Positions 1 through 6,376 of a stretch of 8,003 nt of DNA are shown here, in pieces. The translations under genes and the position numbers were made by a program. The stretch is from positions 1 to 8,003 of the forward strand of contig DATLBA010000029.1 of NCBI GenBank assembly GCA_035527275.1, read 5' to 3'. The notes below the pieces were generated by a model. The model made no database searches. It was not told the DNA's origin and worked only from the letters and a program-made list of their open reading frames with translations. How positions within the stretch are numbered: the stretch's first letter is position 1; the number at the start of each line of letters is the position of its first letter. This DNA comes from DATLBA01 sp035527275. GTDB lineage: Bacteria > Planctomycetota > Phycisphaerae > FEN-1346.

Positions 1-1183
1 AAGCCTCCTCGTTGGGTTCGCGGATCTCGTCGAAGAAAGGCGTTCGCCCGCGCGCGACGCATTCGTGGGCGTAAAGATACATGGCGGCGGACCAGGTTTG
101 CCAGTCTTGTCCCTGCGGCGAGCCGTCCTGCGCGCGGAACCACTCGTTGAACCCGAAGGCGACGCGGGCCTCGCGCGCCGGGCGGACGAGGTCGGCCAGG
201 GCGGCGAGTTTCTGGCGGGCCAGGCGGTGCTTCCCCGCCGCCACCAGCGCCGCCACGTAGAAGCCGCCGATGAAAGGCCAGACGCCGCCGTTGTGATACT
301 CGCCGGGCGGATTGTGCGTCTTGTACCGCGGCCGCCAATCCGGGTCCTCGGGCCGGATGTACGGAAAGAGGCTCGGCGGAAGGTCGAGGGCCAGTTGTCC
401 GCTCGCGCGCAGCGCTTCGCACTCGTGCTCGATCCAGGCGATCATCGCTTCGGCGCGCGACGGCCTTGCGAGGCCCGACAGAATCGCCAGGCTGTTGCCC
501 AGCAGGTCGAACCGCTCGCTGCGGTGGACCTTGTAGGACCAGAGGGCGTAGTACGGTTTGTGCCGCAGCACGAGGCCTTCGTGGACGTGGCGGTGCTGGG
601 CCTCGGCGGTGACGGCGAAGCGGCCCGCGAGTTGGCGGACGGTCTTTGCTTTTTCCTCCTCGCCGTGGAACCGCAGGTAACTGTAGACGACCGTGTTGAC
701 GAACAGCCCGTAGCCGAGCACCCATTGCTCGTCGCGCCAATCGCTGGTCGGCAGGTGGGCCACGAGGACGCGGTCGGCCGGGCTCTGGTAGTCCATCCAG
801 AGGAGGGCCTTTCGGACGGCATCGCGGAGGAATCGCGGTTCGCCCGCCGCGCGGCGATAGATTGCGACGCCGAGGAGAAACAGGGGCGTCGTGTCGCTCG
901 CCCCGCGGTCTTCCGGGTCGTGGACCAGCGACGGGATGTGGCCGAGGCGGGTCTGGTTTTTCGCCAGCGTCTCCAACACGCGCCGGACGCTCGCCACGAG
1001 CCGGTCATCCCCCGAGACGAGCATCCCGAGCGCCGAGATCATGAGGTCGCGCGTGTAAGGCTCCGGATAGCCCCATCCGGCCGTCCGCGGGAGTCCGTGG
1101 CAGGGCCCGTGGGCATTGTGGCGGAGGACTTCGAGGGCGGCGTTTCTGGCCTCGTCGGCGTCTGTGTGGCGTTCGGGGGTCAT
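1..1183 (-). CDS. GH100-like / amylo-alpha-1,6-glucosidase-like glycoside hydrolase (3' end outside window)
   Basis: The frame stays open for 394 codons from ATG at 1183 to the window edge, so the C-terminus is missing. The protein resembles the (alpha/alpha)6-barrel hydrolases of the GH100 neutral invertase and glycogen-debranching type. Visible landmarks are PEPYTRDLMIS (about residues 40-50), GASDTTPLFLL (94-104), EYHNGGVWPFIGGFYVAAL (295-313) and FNEWFRAQDG...QDWQTWSAA (345-367). By analogy with GH100 invertases, Asp97 could be the acid and Glu347 the partner carboxylate; this alignment is by eye. No signal peptide is seen, so it is probably cytosolic. The start lies one base after the stop of the glycosyltransferase gene (TAA-C-ATG), which implies translational coupling and a shared transcript. 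Whether it cleaves sucrose, an alpha-1,6-glucan branch or another glycoside made by the neighbouring genes cannot be told. Family fold is fairly sure, substrate is not. Confidence 0.8.
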   Translation of the reverse strand, partial: MTPERHTDADEARNAALEVLRHNAHGPCHGLPRTAGWGYPEPYTRDLMISALGMLVSGDDRLVASVRRVLETLAKNQTRLGHIPSLVHDPEDRGASDTTPLFLLGVAIYRRAAGEPRFLRDAVRKALLWMDYQSPADRVLVAHLPTSDWRDEQWVLGYGLFVNTVVYSYLRFHGEEEKAKTVRQLAGRFAVTAEAQHRHVHEGLVLRHKPYYALWSYKVHRSERFDLLGNSLAILSGLARPSRAEAMIAWIEHECEALRASGQLALDLPPSLFPYIRPEDPDWRPRYKTHNPPGEYHNGGVWPFIGGFYVAALVAAGKHRLARQKLAALADLVRPAREARVAFGFNEWFRAQDGSPQGQDWQTWSAAMYLYAHECVARGRTPFFDEIREPNEEA

Positions 1184-1184
1184 G

Positions 1185-2327
1185 TTACTCGAGCCCCAAT
1201 CGGCTGGAGAGGATTTCGAGGAGTCGGCGGGCGACGACGCGGTAATCGAAATGTTCGGCGACGTGTTTTCGGGCGGCGTCGCCCATCTTGCGCCGTAGGT
1301 GCGCGTCCTGCATGAGTTTCAGCAGGAACCCGGCGATGTCGTGGACGCTGGCGCGGTAATCGGCGGTGCGCGGCTTCTTGAAGACGATGCGGTGGCCTTC
1401 CTTGTGGCCTGACTCTTCGCCGACGGTCGTTTCGCGGATGACGATTTCCTGGGCGACGCGGGCCAGCAGCGCCGTCTTGCCGTGCACCAGCGTGTCGAGC
1501 ATGGCCATGGCCTTGATGCCGACCACGGGCTTGGCGCACGCCCCGGCCTCGACCTGGGGCATGCCGAAGCCTTCCAGCCGCGAGGGGGCGGCGTAGATGT
1601 CGCAGGCGGCGATGAGGTACGGCATGAAGTTGCGTGAGTTTTGGCTCGTGGTGTAGACGACGTTTTTCTCGATGCCCAGGTGCGTCGCCATCTGGAGGTC
1701 GTACAGGTTCTGCTGCTCGGTGCGCGGCTGGGGCCAGACCTTGCAGACGTATTTCCAGTCCGGCGCCTCCTTGTCGATCATCGCGAGGGCCTGCATCACT
1801 TCCTGGGCGCCTTTCGAGGCCGCGTCGCCGCCCACCGTGAGAATCATCACCTGGTCCGGCGCAACGCCCAGCGTCTCGCGCACCGCCAGGACCTTCGGGT
1901 CCTTCGGGTCGCGCGGCACGAAGGCGTCCGTGTCGCACCCGACGGGGAGGATCTCGATATTCTTTCCGCTCAGGCCGTCGCGCATGTACACTTTTTTGAC
2001 CCACTGGCTTGTGACGAGGAGCAGCGGGAGCGCCTCCAGCACCTCGTGGTAGTTCGCGAGATAACCGTCGGCGACGAGCCAGGGCACCGGCGCCGCGCCG
2101 TAGCGCTGCGGATGGAGAACCAGATGCGGCACGTGGCCCCAGTAGCCGATGCCGATCACAACGTCTGGCTCGAACCAGCGGTAGTACCACTCTTTTTCCT
2201 GCGGCGACTCGAAGGGGGCCGGCTCCACATCCACCCCCAGTTCCTTCAGGCCCCGATACAGGAGGTCTCCCTGCGTCGCCAGACCTCCCGGCGACGGCGG
2301 GTAGTCGTACAGCACCAGGATCTTCAT
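1185..2327 (-). CDS. GT4-type glycosyltransferase (GT-B fold)
   Basis: The 380-residue protein has the length and layout of a GT-B retaining glycosyltransferase. The N-terminal Rossmann domain begins MKILVLYDYPPSPGGLATQG, with the Gly-Gly acceptor-side loop at residues 14-15. The C-terminal donor domain shows ILTVGGDAASKGAQEVMQAL (162-181) and the E-x7-E motif, Glu252 and Glu260 in RLEGFGMPQVEAGA, which binds the nucleotide-sugar in family GT4. It should transfer a sugar from a nucleotide donor to an acceptor in the cytosol or at the inner membrane face; donor and acceptor are unknown. The frame is open 192 codons further upstream, but that part is the antisense-type shadow of the deacetylase gene; the ATG at 2327 overlaps the deacetylase stop as ATGA and has GGGG eight bases upstream. 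It is the middle gene of a three-gene operon. Confidence 0.87.
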   Translation of the reverse strand: MKILVLYDYPPSPGGLATQGDLLYRGLKELGVDVEPAPFESPQEKEWYYRWFEPDVVIGIGYWGHVPHLVLHPQRYGAAPVPWLVADGYLANYHEVLEALPLLLVTSQWVKKVYMRDGLSGKNIEILPVGCDTDAFVPRDPKDPKVLAVRETLGVAPDQVMILTVGGDAASKGAQEVMQALAMIDKEAPDWKYVCKVWPQPRTEQQNLYDLQMATHLGIEKNVVYTTSQNSRNFMPYLIAACDIYAAPSRLEGFGMPQVEAGACAKPVVGIKAMAMLDTLVHGKTALLARVAQEIVIRETTVGEESGHKEGHRIVFKKPRTADYRASVHDIAGFLLKLMQDAHLRRKMGDAARKHVAEHFDYRVVARRLLEILSSRLGLE

Positions 2328-2989
2328 GGTTCCAACCCCTTTTCGTTCATCCACCGGCGCGCCGCCGCCGGCGAATCGAAGCACCAGAACGCTTCGGTCC
2401 GCGGCGTCGCGCGGGCCTCGAAACTCTCCGGACCGAACCCGTATACCGCCGTGATGATACGGTATTTCTCCCGCCAGACGGGTTCCGCAAGTTCCTCCAC
2501 GCGGTCCGCGCCGGGGACGGCCGTCGGCAAGCGGGCCCCGCCGGCGTCGTCGTAGGCGAACGCCCAGACGGCGTCGGCCGCCAGCCGGCCGGCCGACCAC
2601 AACTCCAGAACCGCCCGTCCGACCGCCTCGTGCCGCCGGTGCCGCGTGTATTCCCCCAGCGGGCTGTGCGAAAGGACCAGGTCCACGCGCCCCTCCGGCA
2701 GGAGCGACAGGATCGTCTCCTCGACGTCTCGGGGTTCGAGGGGCGTCTGGTCGGGTCTGTCGTCGAGGGCGGCCATCGAGCCGGTCGCGCCGAGCGCGTC
2801 GAGTGTCTGGAAGAATCGCGGCGAACGGTCGGGGTCGGTGGCGCGGCAAAGGGAGACGACGGTCCACCGCCAGTCGCGGTGGGCCAGGATCGTTCCGCCG
2901 CACCAGAGTGTTTCGTCGTCGGGATGGGCCACGACGACCGCCGCTCGGAGGGGTTCGTCCGGCGCTGCGTCTTGTCTTTGGGCAGCCAT
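2324..2989 (-). CDS. PIG-L/LmbE-family deacetylase
   Basis: This 221-residue protein has the hallmark AHPDDE motif of zinc-dependent N-acetylglucosaminyl deacetylases (residues 21-26: His22 and Asp25 as metal ligands, Asp24 as probable base). The second family motif follows at SHSPLGEYTRHRRH (107-120), where His117 and His120 have the usual H-x2-H spacing. Members remove acetyl groups from GlcNAc-type sugars, as in GPI anchor, mycothiol and bacillithiol synthesis. I chose ATG 2989 because it leaves only about 18 residues before the first strand. The frame runs another 46 codons upstream through Arg-rich, non-conserved sequence and across a possible promoter. The ribosome site is weak (GGTGA almost touching the ATG). 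It is the first gene of the operon and shares four bases with the glycosyltransferase, so a deacetylated amino sugar could feed that enzyme; this link is inferred. Confidence 0.85.
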   Translation of the reverse strand: MAAQRQDAAPDEPLRAAVVVAHPDDETLWCGGTILAHRDWRWTVVSLCRATDPDRSPRFFQTLDALGATGSMAALDDRPDQTPLEPRDVEETILSLLPEGRVDLVLSHSPLGEYTRHRRHEAVGRAVLELWSAGRLAADAVWAFAYDDAGGARLPTAVPGADRVEELAEPVWREKYRIITAVYGFGPESFEARATPRTEAFWCFDSPAAARRWMNEKGLEP

Positions 2990-3037
2990 TTCACCGGTTC
3001 GCCTGGCCGAGGTTTTTCCCCCGGCCTTTCTGAATTC

Positions 3038-3068
3038 ATTGTAGCGAACGAGCGGCCTTCTTGGGCAA
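3038..3068 (-). promoter_or_regulatory. possible promoter of the deacetylase-glycosyltransferase-hydrolase operon
   Basis: On the minus strand TACAAT (3043-3038) resembles a -10 box and TTGCCC (3068-3063) a weak -35 box, but the 19-base spacer is long. Transcription would start near 3031, about 40 bases before the ATG at 2989, which supports that start over longer versions of the protein. Sequence match only. Confidence 0.35.
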
Positions 3069-3072
3069 GAAT

Positions 3073-3093
3073 CTCTGCGGAGTCCCCGCAGAG
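3073..3093. other. perfect 8-bp stem-loop
   Basis: CTCTGCGG and CCGCAGAG are perfect inverted repeats around the five-base loop AGTCC. On the plus strand a T5 run follows after five bases (3099-3103), so it resembles a terminator, but no plus-strand gene lies upstream. It also sits just upstream of the possible minus-strand promoter. Its role is unknown. Confidence 0.45.
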
Positions 3094-3132
3094 GTGACCT
3101 TTTTCTGGCAACTAAGACGTCCACCAAGTCTC

Positions 3133-3208
3133 GGGTGGCACTGGCGGCTTGCCCGCCAGTGCATCGCCACGGGGCCGCGCACTGGTGGACAAGCCACCAG
3201 TGCCACCC
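3133..3208. repeat. head-to-head pair of REP-like palindromes (BIME-like)
   Basis: Two hairpins occur here: GCACTGGCGG/CCGCCAGTGC (3138-3147 and 3153-3162, loop CTTGC) and GCACTGGTGG/CCACCAGTGC (3179-3188 and 3194-3203, loop ACAAG). Each stem is 10 bp and perfect. The reverse complement of the second (3208-3179) matches the first (3133-3162) at 27 of 30 positions, so they are two copies of one unit in inverted orientation. Two of the three differences form a C-G to T-A swap in the stem, keeping it paired. The outer arms (3133-3144 and 3197-3208) can also pair over 12 bp, giving one long cruciform. This arrangement is that of bacterial REP/BIME elements; other copies in the genome are expected but not visible here. 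Confidence 0.75.
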
Positions 3209-3299
3209 CCGGCTGGTGGCTCACGCGACCTATTGGAAATTCCCGGTGAGCCGGCCAGAAAATGCAGTCACCCCCCCGCAGGGGCGGGCGCCTTTGGGC

Positions 3300-3328
3300 T
3301 TGCTGTGGCAGAGCCCCGACGGTACAAT
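3300..3328 (+). promoter_or_regulatory. candidate sigma70-type promoter of ilvNC
   Basis: TTGCTG (3300-3305) and TACAAT (3323-3328, five of six consensus bases) are separated by the ideal 17 bases. The predicted start near 3335 leaves a leader of only about 25 bases, too short for a leader-peptide attenuator, so control by attenuation is unlikely if this promoter is the one used. Confidence 0.5.
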
Positions 3329-3360
3329 CCGCCCCTGCACGCGAGGCAGGAGCGGCGGCC

Positions 3361-3837
3361 ATGAGGCACATAATCAGCGCGATCGTCGAGAACAAGCCCG
3401 GGGTCCTGGCGCACATCGCCGGCCTGTTTGCCGGCCGGGGATTTAACATCGACAGCCTGGCGGTCGGCGAAACCGAGGACCCAGCCCGCAGCCGCATGAC
3501 CGTCGTCGTCCGGGGCGACGACGCGGTCCTGGAGCAGGTCCGCAAGCAGTTGGGCAAGATCGTCGACGTCATCAAGGTCAGCGACTTCGCCGACGAGGAC
3601 ATCGTCGAGCGCGACCTGATGCTCATCAAGGTCGGCGTCCGTCCGGAAAAGCGGGGCGAGGTGTTCGAGGTGGCGAGCGTCTTCCGCGGCAAGATCGTGG
3701 ACATCGGCGCCAAGCACCTGACGATCGAAATCGCCGGGCCCGAAAAAAAGATCGAGGCCTTCATCGACCTGCTGAAGCCGTACGGCATCAAGGAACTCGC
3801 GCGGACGGGGCGGATTGCCCTCGGCCGCGGTTCGTAA
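3361..3837 (+). CDS. ilvN: acetolactate synthase small (regulatory) subunit
   Basis: The 158-residue product is the regulatory subunit of acetohydroxyacid synthase, which condenses pyruvate with pyruvate or 2-ketobutyrate in the first common step of valine and isoleucine synthesis. Residues 1-76 form an ACT domain with the signature ENKPGVLAHIAGLFAGRGFN; Asn11, Gly14 and Asn29, the positions tied to valine feedback in E. coli IlvH, are all present, so feedback sensitivity is probably kept. A second regulatory domain follows (VERDLMLIKV from residue 82; RGKIVDIGAKHLTIEIAGPE near 109-128). Length is typical. The ATG at 3361 has AGGAG eight bases upstream. The frame extends 33 codons further upstream, but without family similarity and across the candidate promoter. 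ilvC follows after 24 bases. The catalytic subunit gene ilvB, the usual upstream neighbour, is missing here. Confidence 0.95.
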   Translation: MRHIISAIVENKPGVLAHIAGLFAGRGFNIDSLAVGETEDPARSRMTVVVRGDDAVLEQVRKQLGKIVDVIKVSDFADEDIVERDLMLIKVGVRPEKRGEVFEVASVFRGKIVDIGAKHLTIEIAGPEKKIEAFIDLLKPYGIKELARTGRIALGRGS

Positions 3838-3861
3838 CGAGCAGAGCAAGGAGAGACTCGC

Positions 3862-4863
3862 ATGGCCAAGGTCTACCACGACGACGACATTGACATTCAG
3901 CCGATCCTCGAAAAAACGGTGGGGATCGTCGGCTACGGAAGTCAGGGCCACGCCCAGGCCCAGAACCTGCGCGACTCCGGCATCGAGGTCCTCGTCGCCG
4001 ACGTCAAAGGCACGCCGAACTACGACCTTGCCGTCGAGCACGGTTTTAAGCCGCTCACCGCCGCCGAGGTCGCCGGGAAGGCCGACCTGGTCCAGATCCT
4101 CATCCCCGACGAAATCCAGGGCAAGGTCTATCAGGCGGAGATCGGGCCGGCGCTCGCGGCCGGCAAGGCGCTGGGGTTCAGCCACGGTTTCAACATCCAC
4201 TTTAAGCAAATCGTGCCGGCCAAGAATCTGGATGTCATCATGGTCGCGCCGAAAGGTCCCGGCCACACCGTCCGCGAGCAGTTCGTCGAAGGGGCCGGCG
4301 TCCCCGCCCTCTTCGCCGTTCACCAGGACGCCTCCGGCAAGGCCCGCGCCGTGGCCCTCGCCTACGCCAAGGCCATCGGGGCCGCCCGCGCGGGGGTCCT
4401 GGAAACCACCTATGCCGAGGAGACCGAGACGGACCTCTTCGGCGAGCAGGCGGTTCTGTGCGGCGGCGTGACGAGCCTCATCAAGGCCGGATTCGAAACG
4501 CTGGTCGAGGCCGGATACCAGCCGGAACTCGCCTACTTCGAGGTCCTCCATGAACTCAACCTCATCGTCAAACTCCTGGTGCAGGGCGGCCTGTCGTACA
4601 TGTGGTACTCGGTCTCGAACACGGCCGAGTACGGCGGCCTGACGCGCGGCGACGTGCTGATCGACGCGGCCGTCCGCCAGCGGATGAAGAAACTCCTGGC
4701 CGACATTCAGGACGGCTCTTTCGCCAAGGAATGGGTCGAGGAGTGCAGGGCCGGCGGCAAGAAGTTCAAGGCCCTCGAAGCGGCCGAGCGGAACCACCCG
4801 GTCGAGAAAGTCGGTCGGGCCCTCCGCCGCCTCATGCCTTTCATCGACGCCAAGGAGGTCTAG
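3862..4863 (+). CDS. ilvC: ketol-acid reductoisomerase, class I
   Basis: The 333-residue enzyme rearranges and reduces acetolactate or acetohydroxybutyrate to the dihydroxy acid, the second step of branched-chain amino acid synthesis. The Rossmann motif GYGSQGHAQ is at residues 24-32, catalytic His108 lies in FSHGF, and the Mg-binding and active-site residues Asp191, Glu195 (DLFGEQ), Glu227, Glu231 (YFEVLHELN) and Ser252 (SNTAEYG) are all present. The length is that of the short class I form. The loop after beta2 reads VADVKGTPNY (45-54), where a typical NADPH enzyme has VGLRxGSxS. Asp47 and Val48 replace Leu and Arg, which points to NADH preference (inference). The start has AAGGAG about nine bases upstream. 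It is co-transcribed with ilvN, 24 bases apart. Confidence 0.96.
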   Translation: MAKVYHDDDIDIQPILEKTVGIVGYGSQGHAQAQNLRDSGIEVLVADVKGTPNYDLAVEHGFKPLTAAEVAGKADLVQILIPDEIQGKVYQAEIGPALAAGKALGFSHGFNIHFKQIVPAKNLDVIMVAPKGPGHTVREQFVEGAGVPALFAVHQDASGKARAVALAYAKAIGAARAGVLETTYAEETETDLFGEQAVLCGGVTSLIKAGFETLVEAGYQPELAYFEVLHELNLIVKLLVQGGLSYMWYSVSNTAEYGGLTRGDVLIDAAVRQRMKKLLADIQDGSFAKEWVEECRAGGKKFKALEAAERNHPVEKVGRALRRLMPFIDAKEV

Positions 4864-4970
4864 GCGAGGGGTTTTTTTCGGGTCCGCATTTGCACTCCAT
4901 TGCGCCTTTTGGGCGTCCCAGGCCCCCCGACCCCCGTGCCGGAGGAGTCTGGGTCCATTTCTGTGAAAGT

Positions 4971-4992
4971 TCTCAGAAAATTTGAGATTTTT
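4971..4992 (+). terminator. weak candidate terminator after ilvC
   Basis: TCTCA (4971-4975) and TGAGA (4983-4987) form a five-base-pair stem with a seven-base loop, followed directly by T5 (4988-4992). The stem is short and AT-rich, so this is weak. A T7 run at 4872-4878 just after the ilvC stop has no good hairpin before it. The remaining sequence up to the IS contains only a 10-bp perfect palindrome, TTGTGCACAA (5019-5028), of unknown meaning. Confidence 0.3.
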
Positions 4993-5082
4993 CGCCCGCT
5001 TCAGAAGAGCGCAACTCTTTGTGCACAAGGCACTTAGGGAGACCTGGCGGGCGGGTTCCGGGCCCCCGATGCCCTCCGCGAC

Positions 5083-5111
5083 TTGACAGCTGGCCGTTTT
5101 TGTGGTATACT
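5083..5111 (+). promoter_or_regulatory. near-consensus extended -10 promoter abutting the IS element
   Basis: A perfect -35 TTGACA (5083-5088), a 17-base spacer and TATACT (5106-5111, five of six) preceded by TG at 5103-5104 make the best promoter in the window. Transcription would start near 5118, in the first bases of the insertion sequence, and run into the transposase. Both boxes lie outside the element, so it belongs to the host DNA. Confidence 0.7.
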
Positions 5112-5116
5112 TAGTA

Positions 5117-5141
5117 CACCGCCCCATTGAAGGGGTGCGGA
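5117..5141 (+). repeat. left terminal inverted repeat of the IS630 element
   Basis: This begins CACCGCCCCATTGAAGGGG and matches the reverse complement of the right end at all 25 positions. It also folds on itself: CCCC and GGGG flank ATTGAA, with CCGC and GCGG outside, so a transcript starting at the element edge would carry a 5' hairpin. Confidence 0.95.
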
Positions 5142-5207
5142 AAAAGTTTGATGTAGGAAGAATCGGGTTGCCGAAGAACCTTGCATCAGGCAAACAGGGA
5201 GGTTGCC

Positions 5208-6327
5208 ATGCAAGGACGAAAGACGGCATTGATCGTACGGATGAGCGATGCCCAACGCGATGAACTATTGTCCTGCTTACGGGCGCAGAAGACGCCGGTC
5301 GGGCTGGCCAAGCGGGCTTGGGCCATGCTGCTGCTGGCCGACGGCCAAAGCTACGCCGCCACGGCCCGCCAAGTGGGGCTCGCCGAGCGGCACGTCCGCA
5401 AGTGGGCCAAACGCTTCCTGCAGAACGGTCCGAGGGGGCTGGCCGACAAGAAGCGACCTGGCCGTCAGCCGGTCTTTTCCCCCCGAAGTGGCGATTCACT
5501 TGGTCAAGATCGCCTGCGAGTTGCCGGATAGACTGGGCGTATCGCTGTCCCAGTGGGACTGCCAAGAGTTGGCCCGCAAGCTGGTGGCCGATGGGGTGGT
5601 GACGGGCATTTCGCCGCAGACCGTCGGACGCATCCTGAATCATCACCGGCTCAAACCCTGGCGGAAGCACCTGTGGCTGTCGCCCGATGTGCCGCGTGAT
5701 GCGGCCTTCGCCGCATGTGTTCAACACATCGTGGACCTGTACACCCGTCCGCTGGCCGACCACGAAGTGGTCTTGTGCGTGGACGAGAAGACTTCGCTTC
5801 AACCACGAACGCGGATTTCCCCCACGCTGCCGGCCCGGCCGGACCTGCCCGTGCGAGTGGAACATGAATACCAGCGAAAGGGCGCCCTGAATCTTTTTGC
5901 CGCCTTCGACACGCGAACGGGCAAGGTCTATGCCCGCACGGCCGAACGCAAGCGGCAGGTCGAGTTCATCGCCTTCCTGGAACAAATTGATCGCGAGGTC
6001 CCCGCGACCATCACGACGATCCATCTGGTGCTGGACAACCTGCCCATGCACAAAGGCAAGCAGGTGCGGGCCTGGCTGGCCGAACATCCGCGGTTCGTGT
6101 TTCATCATCCGCCGGTCCACTGCTCGTGGATGAACCAGGTGGAACAGTGGTTCAGCATCCTTGCACGCAAGCGGCTGGGCATCGCAGACTTCGCCGACAA
6201 GGCAGCGTTGTCGGAGCGATTGATGGCGTTCGTGTCGCATTGGAATGAACGTGCTCATCCGTTCAACTGGTCCACAAAGTCCGTGGCCAAGGTGATGGCG
6301 AAGTGCCAACTTGCCCTGGCCGCATGA
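5208..6327 (+). CDS. IS630-family DDE transposase, two overlapping frames (frameshift near 5475-5484)
   Basis: The first frame runs from ATG 5208 (GGGAGG five bases upstream) to TAG at 5531. It carries the N-terminal helix-turn-helix: AKRAWAMLLLADGQSYAATA, then RHVRKWAKRFLQNGPRGLAD. Family similarity then moves to the +1 frame, which is open until TGA at 6327, at the run TTTTCCCCCC (5475-5484): ...RPGRQPVFSP continues as PEVAIHLVKIACELPDRLG. The catalytic triad is in the second frame: Asp in LCVDEKTS (codon 5782), Asp in LVLDNLPMHKG (6034) and Glu in HCSWMNQVEQWF (6142), with 35 residues between the last two. A joined protein would be about 372 residues, close to family length. The shift is +1 (one base skipped or lost). 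It may be programmed or transcriptional slippage on the homopolymer run, or an inactivating one-base insertion. The second frame's own first ATG (5248) is not a likely start. Confidence 0.88.
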
Positions 6328-6330
6328 TTA

Positions 6331-6355
6331 TCCGCACCCCTTCAATGGGGCGGTG
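6331..6355 (-). repeat. right terminal inverted repeat of the IS630 element
   Basis: This is the perfect reverse complement of 5117-5141 and ends in GGCGGTG next to TA. It begins three bases after the transposase stop codon. Confidence 0.95.
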
Positions 6356-6376
6356 TACTGAGTAACTGAGTAACGA
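6356..6376. repeat. left arm of inverted octamer repeat
   Basis: The octamer AGTAACTG occurs at 6361-6368, with a degenerate copy AGTAACGA at 6369-6376 and a partial copy before it that the IS insertion interrupts. The 15 bases 6361-6375 are the exact reverse complement of 6567-6581. The 173 bases between the arms (6377-6549) show no gene, only short GC-rich inverted pieces. Confidence 0.75.

Larger units (their letters stand above)
2990..3360. other. divergent intergenic region between the sugar operon and ilvN
   Basis: This 371-bp stretch has no convincing gene. It holds a possible minus-strand promoter (3038-3068), a perfect 8-bp hairpin (3073-3093), a head-to-head pair of REP-like hairpins (3133-3208), a C7/G-rich tract near 3271-3290 and a plausible ilvN promoter (3300-3328). 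Reading frames across it are shadows or N-terminal extensions without conserved sequence. Confidence 0.7.
5117..6355 (+). mobile_element. IS630-family insertion sequence, complete, 1239 bp
   Basis: The element is bounded by 25-bp perfect terminal inverted repeats (5117-5141 and 6331-6355) and flanked by the dinucleotide TA on each side (5115-5116 and 6356-6357), the target duplication expected of IS630/Tc1-mariner elements. It holds one DDE transposase locus, whose stop codon lies three bases before the right repeat. Removing the element and one TA restores ACTTAG-TA-CTGAGT, an imperfect palindrome centred on the target. Identical ends and an intact DDE core suggest recent insertion, though the transposase is read in two frames. 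Confidence 0.93.

Noticed and set aside
65..1315. A 416-codon plus-strand frame at the left end
   Set aside because: It is the antisense shadow of the hydrolase gene, whose minus-strand translation has clear conserved motifs.
2328..2903. A 192-residue N-terminal extension of the glycosyltransferase
   Set aside because: The extension is the wrong-frame reading of the deacetylase gene; the family's N-terminal strand starts exactly at the internal ATG that overlaps the deacetylase stop.
3261..3300. C-rich/G-rich tract before ilvN as an attenuator or riboswitch
   Set aside because: It lies upstream of the best promoter candidate, and I find no leader peptide with branched-chain codons or alternative stems.
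4864..4885. T7 run right after ilvC as an intrinsic terminator
   Set aside because: The only stem before it is about four base pairs with a large loop inside the coding end; not convincing.
3268..6309. A 1013-codon open frame on the minus strand across ilvN, ilvC and the IS
   Set aside because: It lies opposite three well-supported genes, shows no family motifs and crosses an insertion sequence boundary. High GC makes such antisense frames common.
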